From the NCBI GenBank assembly GCA_000721275.1, contig JOFO01000003.1:62001-126000 (forward strand): a stretch of DNA of 64,000 bases, written 5' to 3'. The translations under genes were made by a program, and so were the position numbers. Numbering within the stretch: position 1 is the first letter of the stretch; each line of letters begins with the position of its first letter. The notes under the pieces were generated by a model that saw nothing but the letters and a program-made list of their open reading frames with translations, was not told the DNA's origin and made no database searches. Positions 8,187 to 16,851 of the stretch are shown here, piece after piece. The DNA comes from Microtetraspora glauca (GTDB lineage: Bacteria; Actinomycetota; Actinomycetes; Streptomycetales; Streptomycetaceae).

Positions 8187-9005
8187 ATGCCCGCACCCCG
8201 CACGCTCCTCCTCACCGGTGCCGCCGGCGGCGTCGGCACCCTGATGCGGGAGCTGCTCCCGGCCCACGGGTACGCGCTCCGCCTCCTCGACGCCGTCCCC
8301 GTGCCCGGCGCCCCGGACGCGCTGGTCGCCGACCTCGCCGACCGCGCGGCGCTGCGCGAGGCGGTCCGTGGCGTGGACGCGGTCGTGCACCTCGCGGGCA
8401 TCTCCCGGGAGGCGGACTTCGACGCGGTCGTCGCCGCCAACATCACCGGCCTCCACCACCTCTACGAGGCCGCCCGCGAGGAGGGCGTCCGCCGCATCGT
8501 CTTCGCCTCCAGCAACCACGCCGTCGGCTTCACCCGCCGCCCGCGCGCCGGCGAACCCCTCGTCCCGGTCACCACCCCGCACCGCCCCGACACCTTCTAC
8601 GGCCTCTCCAAGTGCTTCGGGGAGGACCTGGCCCAGCTGTACTGGGACCGGCACGGCGTCGAGACCGTCTCGGTCCGCATCGGCTCCTGCTTCCCCGAGC
8701 CCACCTCGGTCCGCATGCTGTCCCTCTGGCTGAGCCCCGCCGACTGCGCCCGGCTGCTGCACGCCGCGCTCACCGCGCCGGACGTCGGCCACACCGTGGT
8801 GTACGGCTCCTCCGCCAACACGCGCGCGTGGTGGGACCTGTCGACCGCCCGCGCCCTCGGCTACGCGCCGCGGGACGACTCGGAGGAGTACGCGGAGAAG
8901 CTGATCGCCGAGCAGGGCCTGCCGCCGGAGGGCAGCCCCGACGACCTGTACCTGGGCGGCGGCTACACCGGGGACGCCCCGCGCTGGCGGCCGCCGGCGC
9001 CCTGA
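8187..9005 (+). CDS. NAD(P)-dependent SDR epimerase/dehydratase family, uronate dehydrogenase-like
   Basis: 272 residues with an extended-SDR Rossmann fold: TGAAGGVG nucleotide-binding loop (about residues 10-17), DLADRAAL, VHLAGISREADF, SSNHAVGF and the catalytic YGLSKCFGE (Tyr-x3-Lys near residue 138). The short length, the SNHA segment and the WxD.. C-terminal region (ARAWWDLSTARALGYAP) resemble uronate dehydrogenases, which oxidise glucuronate or galacturonate to aldaric acid lactones. The exact substrate is inferred. GAGGAG precedes the ATG. It is transcribed from a strong promoter with an operator-like motif at the start site and is followed by a terminator hairpin. Confidence 0.7.
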   Translation: MPAPRTLLLTGAAGGVGTLMRELLPAHGYALRLLDAVPVPGAPDALVADLADRAALREAVRGVDAVVHLAGISREADFDAVVAANITGLHHLYEAAREEGVRRIVFASSNHAVGFTRRPRAGEPLVPVTTPHRPDTFYGLSKCFGEDLAQLYWDRHGVETVSVRIGSCFPEPTSVRMLSLWLSPADCARLLHAALTAPDVGHTVVYGSSANTRAWWDLSTARALGYAPRDDSEEYAEKLIAEQGLPPEGSPDDLYLGGGYTGDAPRWRPPAP

Positions 9006-9049
9006 CCCGGCGCTGCCGGTGCGGCGCCCGGGACGGAGCGGACGTCCGC

Positions 9050-9086
9050 GGGCCCGGCCGGTGATACGGGGGAGCCGGCCGGGCCC
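9050..9086. terminator. Hairpin terminator between convergent genes
   Basis: Perfect 12-bp inverted repeat GGGCCCGGCCGG / CCGGCCGGGCCC with a 13-nt loop, in the 221-nt gap between the dehydrogenase-like gene and the AraC regulator gene. It could serve both strands. Nothing else is evident in this gap. Confidence 0.6.
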
Positions 9087-9226
9087 GGTTCGACGGCGCG
9101 CGCTGGCAGCGCCGGACGCGACCACGGTAGGCCGCGTCCAAGATCACCGCGAGCCGCGGAACGCGGCCTCTGTCCGGAATGCGCGGCCGGCCGGAGCACA
9201 GGGGCGGACAGGGGCGCACCGACGGC

Positions 9227-10201
9227 TCACGGTGCCGTGCGCAGCGTCCGGGACGGGGACTCGCCGAACCGCTCCCGGTAGCGGGCGGCGAACCTGCCCT
9301 GGTGCGCGAAGCCCCACCGCCAGGCGACCTCGCTGACGCTCACCTCGTCCGGCTCCGCCGCCCGCAGCTCCTCCCGCACCCGTTCCAGCCGGACCTCGCG
9401 GACGTACGCCATCGGCGACATCCCGACGTACTCCCGGAAGGACTCCTGGAGCCGGCGGACGCTCACGCGCGCGTGCGCCGCGAGTTCCCCGGTGGTGAAG
9501 GGGTGTTCGGGGCGCTCCCGGACCGCGTCCATGGCGCGCTTGACCGGGGCCGGGCGGCGCGGCCCGCCGGGGTGGGCCAGTTCGTCCCGCCAGGGGTGGT
9601 CGGCGGCGAGCAGCAGGCCGTTGAGCAGCGCCTCCTGGAGCGGGCGGGCGACGAGTTCGTGGTGGGCCAGGCCCTCCCCGGCCAGCGCCTCGGCGGCGAC
9701 CCGGCGGGCGAACCGCACCCAGCCGAGACCGGGGCCGCGCGCGATGTCGAGGCCGGGCCGGAAGGCGAGGCGGCCCTGCGGCGGCCGGCCGAGCAGGCTC
9801 TCCAGACGGTCGCGCAGTTCGGCGGCGCCGACCTTGACGGAGAGGATCCGCCCGTCGCCGCTCCAGCGGTCGAGGAAGGTGTCCCCGGCGGGGTCGAGGA
9901 GCAGCGCCTCGCCGGCGGAGGCGCGGACGGCGGGGCCGCGTCCCTGGCGCATCTCCATGGTGCCGCTCATCGGGGCGTTGACGTGGTACGCGCCCAGCTC
10001 GCCGAAGCTCATCCGGACGTCGGCGCCGCAGCTCAGGTCGCCGATGACGAGCGGCCCGAACTCGACGATGTCGAAGCGGGCCGCGAAGGTCCGGTGCTCG
10101 TCGACGACGTCCATCCGGCTCGTGTAGTAGCGCGCGTCCAGTTCCTGGCGCGCCTCGTCGACGTCCCCGGTCGTAAAAGAGCTCCCACCCACAGCACCCA
10201 C
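9227..10201 (-). CDS. AraC-family transcriptional regulator
   Basis: 324 residues. The N-terminal 200 residues look like a cupin-type AraC-binding domain (GPLVIGDLSCGADVRMSFGELGAYHVNAP). The C-terminal about 100 residues carry the two-helix-turn-helix AraC/XylS domain, with GELAAHARVSVRRLQESFREYVG and VSEVAWRWGFAHQGRFAARYRERFGESP. Ligand and target are unknown. GTG at 10201 is the likely start: a -10-like TATCTT (minus strand, 10214-10209) lies exactly 7 nt before it and no Shine-Dalgarno is seen, suggesting a leaderless mRNA. It is divergent from a small conserved gene with which it shares a short control region. Confidence 0.85.
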   Translation of the reverse strand: MGAVGGSSFTTGDVDEARQELDARYYTSRMDVVDEHRTFAARFDIVEFGPLVIGDLSCGADVRMSFGELGAYHVNAPMSGTMEMRQGRGPAVRASAGEALLLDPAGDTFLDRWSGDGRILSVKVGAAELRDRLESLLGRPPQGRLAFRPGLDIARGPGLGWVRFARRVAAEALAGEGLAHHELVARPLQEALLNGLLLAADHPWRDELAHPGGPRRPAPVKRAMDAVRERPEHPFTTGELAAHARVSVRRLQESFREYVGMSPMAYVREVRLERVREELRAAEPDEVSVSEVAWRWGFAHQGRFAARYRERFGESPSRTLRTAP

Positions 10202-10208
10202 GGTGCGA

Positions 10209-10214
10209 AAGATA
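10209..10214 (-). promoter_or_regulatory. -10 element of leaderless araC-type gene
   Basis: TATCTT on the minus strand ends 7 nt upstream of the GTG start, the spacing expected if transcription starts at the start codon. The -35 match is poor. Confidence 0.4.
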
Positions 10215-10256
10215 ATTCATATGACGGACCCGTCCGGAACGGGCAGGATGCCCCGC

Positions 10257-10496
10257 ATGCCACGACCCCAGGGATTCGCGTACGAAGAGCGCAAGGACGG
10301 TTCCGTCGTCCTCACCCACCACGGCCGCCCCGCCGGCGTGCTGCGCGGCGCCCGGGCCGCGACGTTCCTGGCCGAGGCCGCGTCCGGCGACGTCCAGCTG
10401 CTGATGGCCCGCTGGACGGGGTCGTACCGCTTCGGCAACGAGCGGCAGGCGCGGAACCACCCCCGTCACCGGGGTGGCGCAACCCGCCGCGGGTAA
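10257..10496 (+). CDS. Small conserved hypothetical protein
   Basis: 79 residues starting MPRPQGFAYEERKDGSVVLTHHGRPA. The core FAYEERKDGSVVLTHHGRPAGVLRG looks like a short beta-rich domain, followed by an amphipathic segment and a basic tail rich in Arg and His. I recall similar 60-80-residue proteins in many Streptomyces but know no function. ATG at 10257 is preferred because CAGGA lies 8-12 nt upstream; an in-frame ATG at 10248 is possible. It lies divergent to the AraC regulator, which may control it. Confidence 0.55.
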   Translation: MPRPQGFAYEERKDGSVVLTHHGRPAGVLRGARAATFLAEAASGDVQLLMARWTGSYRFGNERQARNHPRHRGGATRRG

Positions 10497-10532
10497 GGGA
10501 ACGGCAAAGCGGCCCGGATCGTTGACCCAGGC

Positions 10533-11792
10533 ATGACCGCAATGACCCCCGGCTCGAACCTCCCGCTCACCGCCCCCCGCGTGGCGGTGGACGTCGCCGC
10601 CCCCGTGCGGCTCGACGTCTCGGGCCTGCTGCTCGGCGCCAACGGCAAGGTGCGCTCGGACGACGACTTCATCTTCTACAACCAGCCCGCCGGGCCCGGT
10701 GTCACCTACCGCTCCGGCGGCGGCACCGCCCCGGACGCGATCCTGGTGGACACCGGCGGCCTGCCCGCCGGCATCGAGAGGATCGTGGTCACGGCCAGTC
10801 CGGACGCCGCAGGCCAGACCTTCCAGGGCATCGAGCCCACCGCCACCGTCCGCGACGCCGACAGCGGCGCGGTCATCGCCACCTTCACCCCGCCCCAGCT
10901 GGCCACCGAGACGGCCCTGGTGGTCGTCGAGATCTACCTGCGCAACGGCGCGTGGAAGGTCCGCGCCGTCGGCCAGGGGTACGCGAACGGCCTGGCCGGC
11001 ATCGCCACCGACTTCGGCGTCTCCGTGGACGAGGAGCCGGCCGCCGCCGCTCCCCAGGCCCCGGCCGCGCCGCCCGCCCCGCCGATGCCGGCCTCGCCGC
11101 CCACGCTGGTGACGCCGCCCGGCCCGAACGACCCCCGGTTCGCCTTCGGCACCCCCGCCCCCTCCGCCGCCCCCGCGCCGCCCGCCCCCGCGGCCCCTGC
11201 CCCGGCCGCCACCGGCAAGATCAACCTGGACAAGGGCCGGGTCAGCCTCCAGAAGAACCAGACGGTGTCGCTGGTCAAGGGCGGCCGTCCGCTGCTCTCC
11301 CAGGTGAAGATGGGCCTCGGCTGGGAGCCCGCGTACCGGGGCAAGGACATCGACCTGGACGCCTCGGTCATCGCCTACGGCCCCCAGCGCAACCACCTGG
11401 ACAGCTGCTACTTCGGCAAGCTGACCATCCTCGGCGGGGCCGTCCGGCACTCGGGCGACAACCTGACGGGCGAGGGCGCGGGCGACGACGAGGTCATCAC
11501 CGTCGACCTGGGCCGGCTGCCGGCCGACGCCACCGGCCTGGTCTTCACGGTGAACTCGTTCTCCGGGCAGAAGTTCACCGAGGTCGCCAAGGCGTACTGC
11601 CGGCTGATGGACGCGGCGACCGGCGAGGAGCTGGTCCGCTTCGACCTGACGTCCGCCGAGCCGCAGACCGGCGTGATGATGGCCAAGCTCATCAAGCAGT
11701 TCTCCGGCGAGTGGGAGATGACCGCGATGGGCGAGTTCGTGAAGTCCCGGACGGTCCGGGGCATGGTGAAGCCGGCCGCCCAGGCCCTCTGA
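10533..11792 (+). CDS. Tandem TerD-domain protein (tellurium-resistance/stress family)
   Basis: 419 residues. The N-terminal TerD domain (about residues 1-170) has the acidic calcium-binding segment SDDDFIFYNQP and the core YLRNGAWKVRAVGQGYANGLAGIATDFGV. A Pro/Ala-rich linker (about 172-230) leads to a second, diverged TerD domain (about 230-415) with GLGWEPAYRGKDIDLDASV and GEWEMTAMGEFVKSRTVRGM. TerD proteins bind calcium and act in stress, phage or tellurite resistance and development in Streptomyces. No terZABCEF partner is nearby, so it stands alone. No clear Shine-Dalgarno precedes the ATG; an internal ATG three codons later is an alternative. Confidence 0.85.
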   Translation: MTAMTPGSNLPLTAPRVAVDVAAPVRLDVSGLLLGANGKVRSDDDFIFYNQPAGPGVTYRSGGGTAPDAILVDTGGLPAGIERIVVTASPDAAGQTFQGIEPTATVRDADSGAVIATFTPPQLATETALVVVEIYLRNGAWKVRAVGQGYANGLAGIATDFGVSVDEEPAAAAPQAPAAPPAPPMPASPPTLVTPPGPNDPRFAFGTPAPSAAPAPPAPAAPAPAATGKINLDKGRVSLQKNQTVSLVKGGRPLLSQVKMGLGWEPAYRGKDIDLDASVIAYGPQRNHLDSCYFGKLTILGGAVRHSGDNLTGEGAGDDEVITVDLGRLPADATGLVFTVNSFSGQKFTEVAKAYCRLMDAATGEELVRFDLTSAEPQTGVMMAKLIKQFSGEWEMTAMGEFVKSRTVRGMVKPAAQAL

Positions 11793-11817
11793 GCGGCCGG
11801 TCCGTCCCGCGGCGCGC

Positions 11818-12834
11818 CTAGAACAGCGCGCTGTAGGCGTTGAGGGCGGGCTGGCCGCCGAGGTGGGCGTAGAGCACGGTCGAGGAGCGGCCGATCTCGC
11901 CGCGGTCCACCAGGTCGATCAGCCCGGCCATCGACTTCCCCTCGTAGACCGGGTCGGTGACCATGCCCTCGGTGCGGGCGGCCAGCCGCATCGCGTCGAG
12001 GGTGGCCTCGTCCGGGACGCCGTAGACGCCGGCGTGGTAGCGCTCGTCCAGCTCCACGTCGGCGCCGGTGAGTTCGCGCTCGACGCCGATGAGGGCGGCG
12101 GTGTTCCGGGCGATCCGGGTGATCTGGTCGTGGGTCTCGGCGGGCTTCGCGGAGGCGTCGACGCCGATGATCCGGCGCGGCCGGCCGCCCTCCTCGGCGA
12201 GCGCGGCGAAGCCGGCGACCATCCCGGCCTGGGTGGAGCCGGTCACCGAGCAGACCACGACCGTGTCGAAGAAGACGCCGAGGTCCCGCTCCTGTTCGGC
12301 CACCTCGTAGGCCCAGTTCGCGAAGCCGAGGCCGCCGAGCGGGTGGTCGGAGGCGCCGGCCGGGATCGCGTACGGCTTGCCGCCGCCCTCCTCGACCTCG
12401 CGCAGCGCCTGCTCCCAGCTCTCCTTGAAGCCGATCCCGAAGCCGGCCCTGACCAGCCGCACGTCGGCGCCCGCGAGCCGGCTGATCAGGATGTTGCCGA
12501 CCTTGTCGTAGACGGCGTCGGGCCAGTCGACCCAGCTCTCCTGCACCAGCACGCACTTCAGCCCGGCGCGGGCGGCGACGGCGGCGACCTGGCGGGTGTG
12601 GTTGGACTGCACGCCGCCGATGGAGACGAGGGTGTCGCAGCCCTGCGCGAGGGCGTCCGCGACCAGGTACTCCAGCTTGCGGGTCTTGTTCCCGCCGTAC
12701 GCCACACCGGAGTTGCAGTCCTCGCGCTTGGCCCACAGGGCCGCGCCGCCGAGGTGGTGGCCGAGGCGTTCGAGGGGGTGGACCGGGGACGGCCCGAAGA
12801 GGAGCGGGTAGCGGTCGAAGTCGGTGATCGGCAC
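11818..12834 (-). CDS. acdS: 1-aminocyclopropane-1-carboxylate (ACC) deaminase
   Basis: 338 residues, the same length as the Pseudomonas enzyme. This PLP-dependent protein opens ACC to 2-oxobutyrate and ammonia. The PLP lysine is in [10 protein letters not shown] (near residue 50) and the catalytic serine in [12 protein letters not shown] (near 77). The residues that, from memory, separate true ACC deaminases from D-cysteine desulfhydrases are present: Tyr-Glu in DPVYEGKSM and the Leu in [11 protein letters not shown]. The start is GTG with AGGGAGAG upstream. It sits 30 nt downstream of a GntR regulator on the same strand, probably co-transcribed. The enzyme is known from plant-associated bacteria, where it lowers plant ethylene. 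Confidence 0.88.
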   Translation of the reverse strand: MPITDFDRYPLLFGPSPVHPLERLGHHLGGAALWAKREDCNSGVAYGGNKTRKLEYLVADALAQGCDTLVSIGGVQSNHTRQVAAVAARAGLKCVLVQESWVDWPDAVYDKVGNILISRLAGADVRLVRAGFGIGFKESWEQALREVEEGGGKPYAIPAGASDHPLGGLGFANWAYEVAEQERDLGVFFDTVVVCSVTGSTQAGMVAGFAALAEEGGRPRRIIGVDASAKPAETHDQITRIARNTAALIGVERELTGADVELDERYHAGVYGVPDEATLDAMRLAARTEGMVTDPVYEGKSMAGLIDLVDRGEIGRSSTVLYAHLGGQPALNAYSALF

Positions 12835-12864
12835 GGGCGGCTCTCCCTGGAGTGGCGGACGGGG

Positions 12865-13566
12865 TTACGGCGCCGAGGGCGCGGGCGCGGGGATGCCCGT
12901 GACCTCGGCGACCTCGATGGCGTCGTCGGCCAGCTGTTCCAGGGCGGCCCAGATCTCGCTGGTGAGCCGGACGGCCTCGTCCACGTCGCCGGCGGCGCAG
13001 GCGTCGATGAGGCGGGTGTGCAGCTCGGCGGAGGCGCAGCTGTCGGCGTTCCCGAAGAGCCGGCGCTCGACGCGGCGGAGCAGCGGGGTGTAGCGGTCGA
13101 TGGTGGCGGCGGCGGCGTGGTTGCCGCTGGCGCCGACGAGGACCTGGTGCAGTTCGTCGTCGGCGTCGAGGGCGGTCTCGACGTCGGAGGCGCGGACGGC
13201 GGCGGCGAAGCGCTCGTTGGCCTCGCGCATGGCGCGGATGGCCTCGGGGCCCAGCAGCGGGACGGCGGTGCGGGCGGCGAGTTCGTGCATCACCCGGACC
13301 ACGGAGGCGGCGTCGCGGACGATCCGGCTGACCGGCCGGGTGACCCGGGTGTAGCTCTGCGGCTTGGTCTCGACCAGGCCCTCGACGGTGAGCCGGGCGA
13401 GGGCGTCGCGGACGGGCGCGCGGGAGAGGCCGAGCCGGTCGGCGAGGTCGGCGTCCTTGAGGAGGGCGCCGGGCGCCAGGTCGCCGCGCACGATCGCCTC
13501 GCGCAGCGACTCGTAGGCCCGGTCGCGCAACAGGGTCCGGCCCACGGGCCGCAGAACGTCGTCCAT
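12865..13566 (-). CDS. GntR-family (FadR/FCD-type) transcriptional regulator
   Basis: 233 residues. The N-terminal winged helix spans about residues 10-75 (YESLREAIVRGDLAPGALLKDADLADRLGLSRAPVRDALARLTVEGLVE), followed by an all-helical FCD ligand domain with metal-binding-type Asp/His positions (DDELHQVLVGASGN, HTRLIDACAAGD). It precedes acdS in the same operon and is the obvious candidate regulator of it. The ATG directly abuts a perfect inverted repeat containing the -10 hexamer, so the mRNA is probably leaderless and the gene probably represses itself. Confidence 0.85.
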   Translation of the reverse strand: MDDVLRPVGRTLLRDRAYESLREAIVRGDLAPGALLKDADLADRLGLSRAPVRDALARLTVEGLVETKPQSYTRVTRPVSRIVRDAASVVRVMHELAARTAVPLLGPEAIRAMREANERFAAAVRASDVETALDADDELHQVLVGASGNHAAAATIDRYTPLLRRVERRLFGNADSCASAELHTRLIDACAAGDVDEAVRLTSEIWAALEQLADDAIEVAEVTGIPAPAPSAP

Positions 13567-13591
13567 GGACTGACAGGTTAGATGTCAGTCC
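13567..13591. promoter_or_regulatory. Operator and -10 element of the gntR-acdS operon
   Basis: Perfect inverted repeat GGACTGACA-N7-TGTCAGTCC ending at the start codon of the GntR gene. The minus-strand -10 TAACCT (13580-13575) lies across the repeat centre, 8 nt before the ATG. A dimer bound here would cover -10 and start site. Confidence 0.65.
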
Positions 13592-13657
13592 CGGAAGCGG
13601 ACAGAGGATCTTGGAAGCTGGCGGGAACCCGTCGGATTCCCGACCCGAATCCTCACA

Positions 13658-13685
13658 GGCCCCCGGCTCCGGCGGGCCGGGGGCC
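13658..13685 (-). terminator. Terminator of the PhoX-like gene
   Basis: Inverted repeat GGCCCCCGGC / GCCGGGGGCC, 10 bp with an 8-nt loop, starting 10 nt past the minus-strand stop at 13695. Confidence 0.6.
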
Positions 13686-13694
13686 GGCGGGGCG

Positions 13695-15137
13695 TCAGCG
13701 GCGGGGCTGGCGGCGCCAGGGGCCGGTGATCGCGACCATGATCCCCGGGTTCTGGATGGACGCGTACAGGGTGTCGCCGTCGGGAGAGAAGACGACTCCG
13801 GCGAACTCGCTGTCGTTGAGGTCGTTCCGGGCGATCGGGTAGGTGCGGCCGGAGTCGGTGGCGCCGACGAGGTGCTGGACGCCCTCGCCGTCCTCGGCGA
13901 TGACGATCCCGCCGTACGGGGAGACGGTGATGTTGTCGGGGGCGTCGTAGGCGCCGTCCTGGTCGGGCGCGGGGTTCACGCCGAACAGCACCTTGAGGGT
14001 GAGGGTGCGGCGCTTGGGGTCGTAGAACCAGACCTGGCCGTCGTGGGGCGTGCCGGGGCTCTCCTCACGGGCGTACGAGGAGACCACGTACGCGCCGCCG
14101 TCGGCCCACCACATGCCCTCCAGCTTCCGGCCGCGGGTGACCTGGCCGTCGGTGAACTGCTTGCGGACGGGGGTGGTGCGGGCGTCGCGGTCGGGGACGT
14201 CCACCCAGTCGACGCCGTAGACGGTGCCGATGCGGGTGGCGCGGGACAGGTCGTCGACGAACCGGCCGCCGGAGTCGATGCACTTGGCGGCCTGGAGGAC
14301 GCCGGCGTCGTCGGCGAGGGTGCGCAGCCGGCCGCGGCCGTGCGCGAAGCCCTGCGGCGGGACCCAGCGGAAGAGGAGGCCGTTGGGGCCGGAGGCGTCC
14401 TCGGTGAGGTAGGTGTGGCCGCGCTTCGGGTCGATGACGACGGCCTCGTGGTCGTAGCGGCCGAAGAACTTGAGGGGCTTGGGGTCGAGGTTGGCCCGGC
14501 GGTCGCGGGGGTCGACCTCGAAGACGTAGCCGTGGTCCTTGGTCATGCCGTTCTTGCCGGCGAGGTCGGAGTTCTCCTCGCAGGTGAGCCAGGTGCCCCA
14601 GTCGGTGCGGCCGCCCGCGCAGTTGGTGGAGGTGCCGGCGATGCCGACCCACTCGGCGACGGTGCCGTCGCGGTGCACCTCGACGACGGTGCAGCCGCCG
14701 GCCGCCTTCGGGTCGTAGACGAGGCCCTCGGCGAGCGGGACGGGGAACTCGACCTTGGCGCGGTCGCCCTTGATCTCGTGGTTGTTCACCAGGTACGTGA
14801 CGCCGCGCGGGCCGGCGAAGGCGGCGGTGCCGTCGTGCTTGGCGGGGGTGAACTCGCCGGTCTCCAGGCGGGTGACGCCGGTGCGGGTGATCACCCGGTA
14901 GGTGAAGCCCTCGGGCAGGGCGAGGATGCCGTCGGGGTCGGCGACCAGCGGGCCGTAGCCGAGGCGGTGGTGGCCGCGGCCGTGGTCGTGGCCGCCGCGC
15001 TCGCCGTCGGGGCCGCCGTGGGCGTCGTCGTCGCTCGCGAGGGCCTCGGGGGCGGTGGCGAGCACACCGACGGCGCCGGTGAGGGCGAAGCCGGCGACGG
15101 CGGACTTCTGGGTGAACTCTCTGCGGTTGAGCGCCAT
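13695..15137 (-). CDS. PhoX-like (DUF839) alkaline phosphatase, Tat-exported
   Basis: 480 residues. The N-terminus MALNRREFTQKSAVAGFALTGAVG is a twin-arginine signal, so the protein is exported folded. The mature part is a DUF839/PhoX-type beta-propeller with VNNHEIKGDR, TWLTCEENSD, GYVFEVDPRD, GRYDHEAVVIDP and LYASIQNPG, the Glu/Asp/His pattern associated with calcium and iron binding in this phosphatase family. It is predicted to release phosphate from organic esters outside the cell. The ATG at 15137 is preceded by GGGGAGAG. Upstream lie three 11-nt repeats resembling a PHO box (15192-15224), so induction by PhoP under phosphate limitation is likely. It shares that regime with the secreted nuclease gene one gene away. 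Confidence 0.82.
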   Translation of the reverse strand: MALNRREFTQKSAVAGFALTGAVGVLATAPEALASDDDAHGGPDGERGGHDHGRGHHRLGYGPLVADPDGILALPEGFTYRVITRTGVTRLETGEFTPAKHDGTAAFAGPRGVTYLVNNHEIKGDRAKVEFPVPLAEGLVYDPKAAGGCTVVEVHRDGTVAEWVGIAGTSTNCAGGRTDWGTWLTCEENSDLAGKNGMTKDHGYVFEVDPRDRRANLDPKPLKFFGRYDHEAVVIDPKRGHTYLTEDASGPNGLLFRWVPPQGFAHGRGRLRTLADDAGVLQAAKCIDSGGRFVDDLSRATRIGTVYGVDWVDVPDRDARTTPVRKQFTDGQVTRGRKLEGMWWADGGAYVVSSYAREESPGTPHDGQVWFYDPKRRTLTLKVLFGVNPAPDQDGAYDAPDNITVSPYGGIVIAEDGEGVQHLVGATDSGRTYPIARNDLNDSEFAGVVFSPDGDTLYASIQNPGIMVAITGPWRRQPRR

Positions 15138-15191
15138 GGTGTGCGGTCTCTCCCCAAGCTGAGTGCCGGTTGTCGCGCACACCCTCGCGCG

Positions 15192-15224
15192 CCCGCGGGA
15201 ACGGCGGCTGAACACCGCGGGAAC
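15192..15224 (-). promoter_or_regulatory. PHO-box-like array of three 11-nt direct repeats
   Basis: Read on the minus strand, three contiguous units follow one another: GTTCCCGCGGT, GTTCAGCCGCC and GTTCCCGCGGG. They match the Streptomyces PhoP direct-repeat pattern (GTTCACC-type units every 11 nt). The array ends 55 nt upstream of the start codon of the PhoX-like gene. Confidence 0.65.
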
Positions 15225-15228
15225 GGCC

Positions 15229-15267
15229 GCGGAGCGCCTCTCCCCGGTCCGGGGAAGGGCGCTCCGC
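15229..15267 (-). terminator. Strong hairpin terminator of the 482-residue protein gene
   Basis: A long stem-loop: outer arms GCGGAGCGCC / GGCGCTCCGC (10 bp) and inner arms TCCCCGG / CCGGGGA, separated by a 2-nt mismatch. It lies 24 nt past the minus-strand stop at 15291 and just upstream of the PHO-box-like array, insulating the PhoX-like promoter. Confidence 0.7.
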
Positions 15268-15290
15268 GTCCGGCGCGGCGGGGGCGTCCG

Positions 15291-16739
15291 TCAGGCGGAG
15301 CCGGCGCGGGAGCGGGCCTTGAAGGCGGCCTTGCGGGCCTCCTTGGCGGCGTTCTTGTCCGGGTGGAGCCGGCCCATGGCGTCGAGGACGTCGGCGGTGG
15401 CGGGGTGCTCGACCCGCCAGGCGGTCTCCAGGAAGCCGGTGTGCCGGCTGGTCAGGCCCTCGATGAGCTCCTGGAGTTCGGCGGGGGCGCCGGAGGCGTC
15501 GAGCTGGGCGGCGATGGTGTCGACGGCGAGCCAGAAGATCATGGACTCCGGCGGCGGCGGCACGTCGGTGGCGCCGCGCTCGGCGAGCCAGACGCGGGCG
15601 AGGCCGCCGAGCTCGGGGTCGTCGAGGACGGCGCGGACCACCGGCTCGGCGTCGGCGCCGACGAGGGCGAGGGCCTGCTGGCAGTGGAGGCGGCGCAGCG
15701 GCGAGGCGGGGTCGGAGCCGCGGGCGGCGGCGAGGAGTTCGGCGGCGGCGGGCACCGGCTCGCGGCCGGCGAGCCACGCCTCGGTCTCGGCGCGGGCGGC
15801 GGACTCGGGGTAGCCGGCGAGGCCGGCGAGGAGGGCGTCGGCGTCCTTCTCCGCGAGGTCGCCGACGACGGGCGCGTCGACGCCGGCCTCGACCATGCGG
15901 GTGCGGACGCCGTAGAGGCCGAGCGGGGTGAGCCGGACCATGCCGTAGCGGGTGACGTCCTCGTCGTCGACGGGCGGCGCGGGCTCCTCGCCCTCCTCCG
16001 CCATCAGGGCCTCGTCCACGGGCTGGTACTCGACGAGGCCGATGGGCTCCAGGAGCCGGAACTGCTCGTCGAGCCGCATCATCGCGTCGGAGACCTGCTC
16101 CAGGACGTCGTCGGTGGGCTCGCCCATGTCGTCGGGGACGACCATGGAGGCGGCGAGGGCGGGCAGCGGCACCGGGCCGTCGCCGGGGCCGCCGTCGCTG
16201 ACGGTCAGCAGGTAGAGGTTGCCGAGGACGCCCTCCAGGAAGTCGGCCTCCGCCTCCGGGTCCCAGTCGAGGCTGTCGAGGTCGAGGCCGCCGTCCTCGT
16301 CGAGCAGCGGCTCCAGGTCGTCGAGGACGGGGGCGACGGCGTCGCCGAAGACGGCCTCGAAGGCGTCGAGCCAGAGCGCGAGCACGTCCCGGGGCGCGCC
16401 GCCGGTGACGACGGCGAGGTTCTCGCCGGGGGCGGCGGTGCCGGGGGTGTCGTCGTCGGCGCCGTCCTCGACGTCGACCAGGCCGGTGTCGACGGCGAGC
16501 CGCCAGGCGTCGCCGGCCCAGTACTCGGCGTCCTCGTCGTCGCCGAGCCCGAGGACGCCGGCGGCCTCCGGTAGCTGCTCGTCGACGAGTTCGCCGCCCG
16601 CGCCGACGCGGGTGCCGGGGCCGGCCCAGCGGGCGAGGCGCACGGCGTGGGCGAGGAGGGGGGCGGCCAGGGCGTCCCGAGCCAGCTCCGCGTCCGAGGG
16701 CAGCCGAACGGGGGGAAGGGTGGGGTGCTCCGCAGCCAT
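15291..16739 (-). CDS. Conserved hypothetical protein, acidic with basic C-terminal tail
   Basis: 482 residues, cytoplasmic, strongly acidic overall (many Asp/Glu/Ala, for example EDGADDDTPGT and LLDEDGGLDLDSLDWDPEAEADFLE). The C-terminal half looks helical and repeat-like (SPLRRLHCQQALALVGADAEPVVRAVLDD), reminiscent of HEAT-like packing. It ends in a Lys/Arg/Ala tail (NAAKEARKAAFKARSRAGSA). No catalytic motif is recognised. ATG at 16739 is chosen because GAGGAGAT precedes it. It may be a scaffold or binding protein, but that is only inferred from composition. A strong hairpin terminates it. Confidence 0.65.
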   Translation of the reverse strand: MAAEHPTLPPVRLPSDAELARDALAAPLLAHAVRLARWAGPGTRVGAGGELVDEQLPEAAGVLGLGDDEDAEYWAGDAWRLAVDTGLVDVEDGADDDTPGTAAPGENLAVVTGGAPRDVLALWLDAFEAVFGDAVAPVLDDLEPLLDEDGGLDLDSLDWDPEAEADFLEGVLGNLYLLTVSDGGPGDGPVPLPALAASMVVPDDMGEPTDDVLEQVSDAMMRLDEQFRLLEPIGLVEYQPVDEALMAEEGEEPAPPVDDEDVTRYGMVRLTPLGLYGVRTRMVEAGVDAPVVGDLAEKDADALLAGLAGYPESAARAETEAWLAGREPVPAAAELLAAARGSDPASPLRRLHCQQALALVGADAEPVVRAVLDDPELGGLARVWLAERGATDVPPPPESMIFWLAVDTIAAQLDASGAPAELQELIEGLTSRHTGFLETAWRVEHPATADVLDAMGRLHPDKNAAKEARKAAFKARSRAGSA

Positions 16740-16851
16740 GTGGGGGATCTCCTCGACGCGCGCGTGGATCGGTGGGGTGGACCGGTGGGGACCGGGCGGC
16801 ACCGGTGGGGCCGGCGTCTCAGCGTAGACGCATCCGGGGGCCCGCCCGCCG

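Noticed and set aside
11793..11817. Terminator between the TerD gene and acdS
   Set aside because: The 25-nt gap has no stem of useful length.
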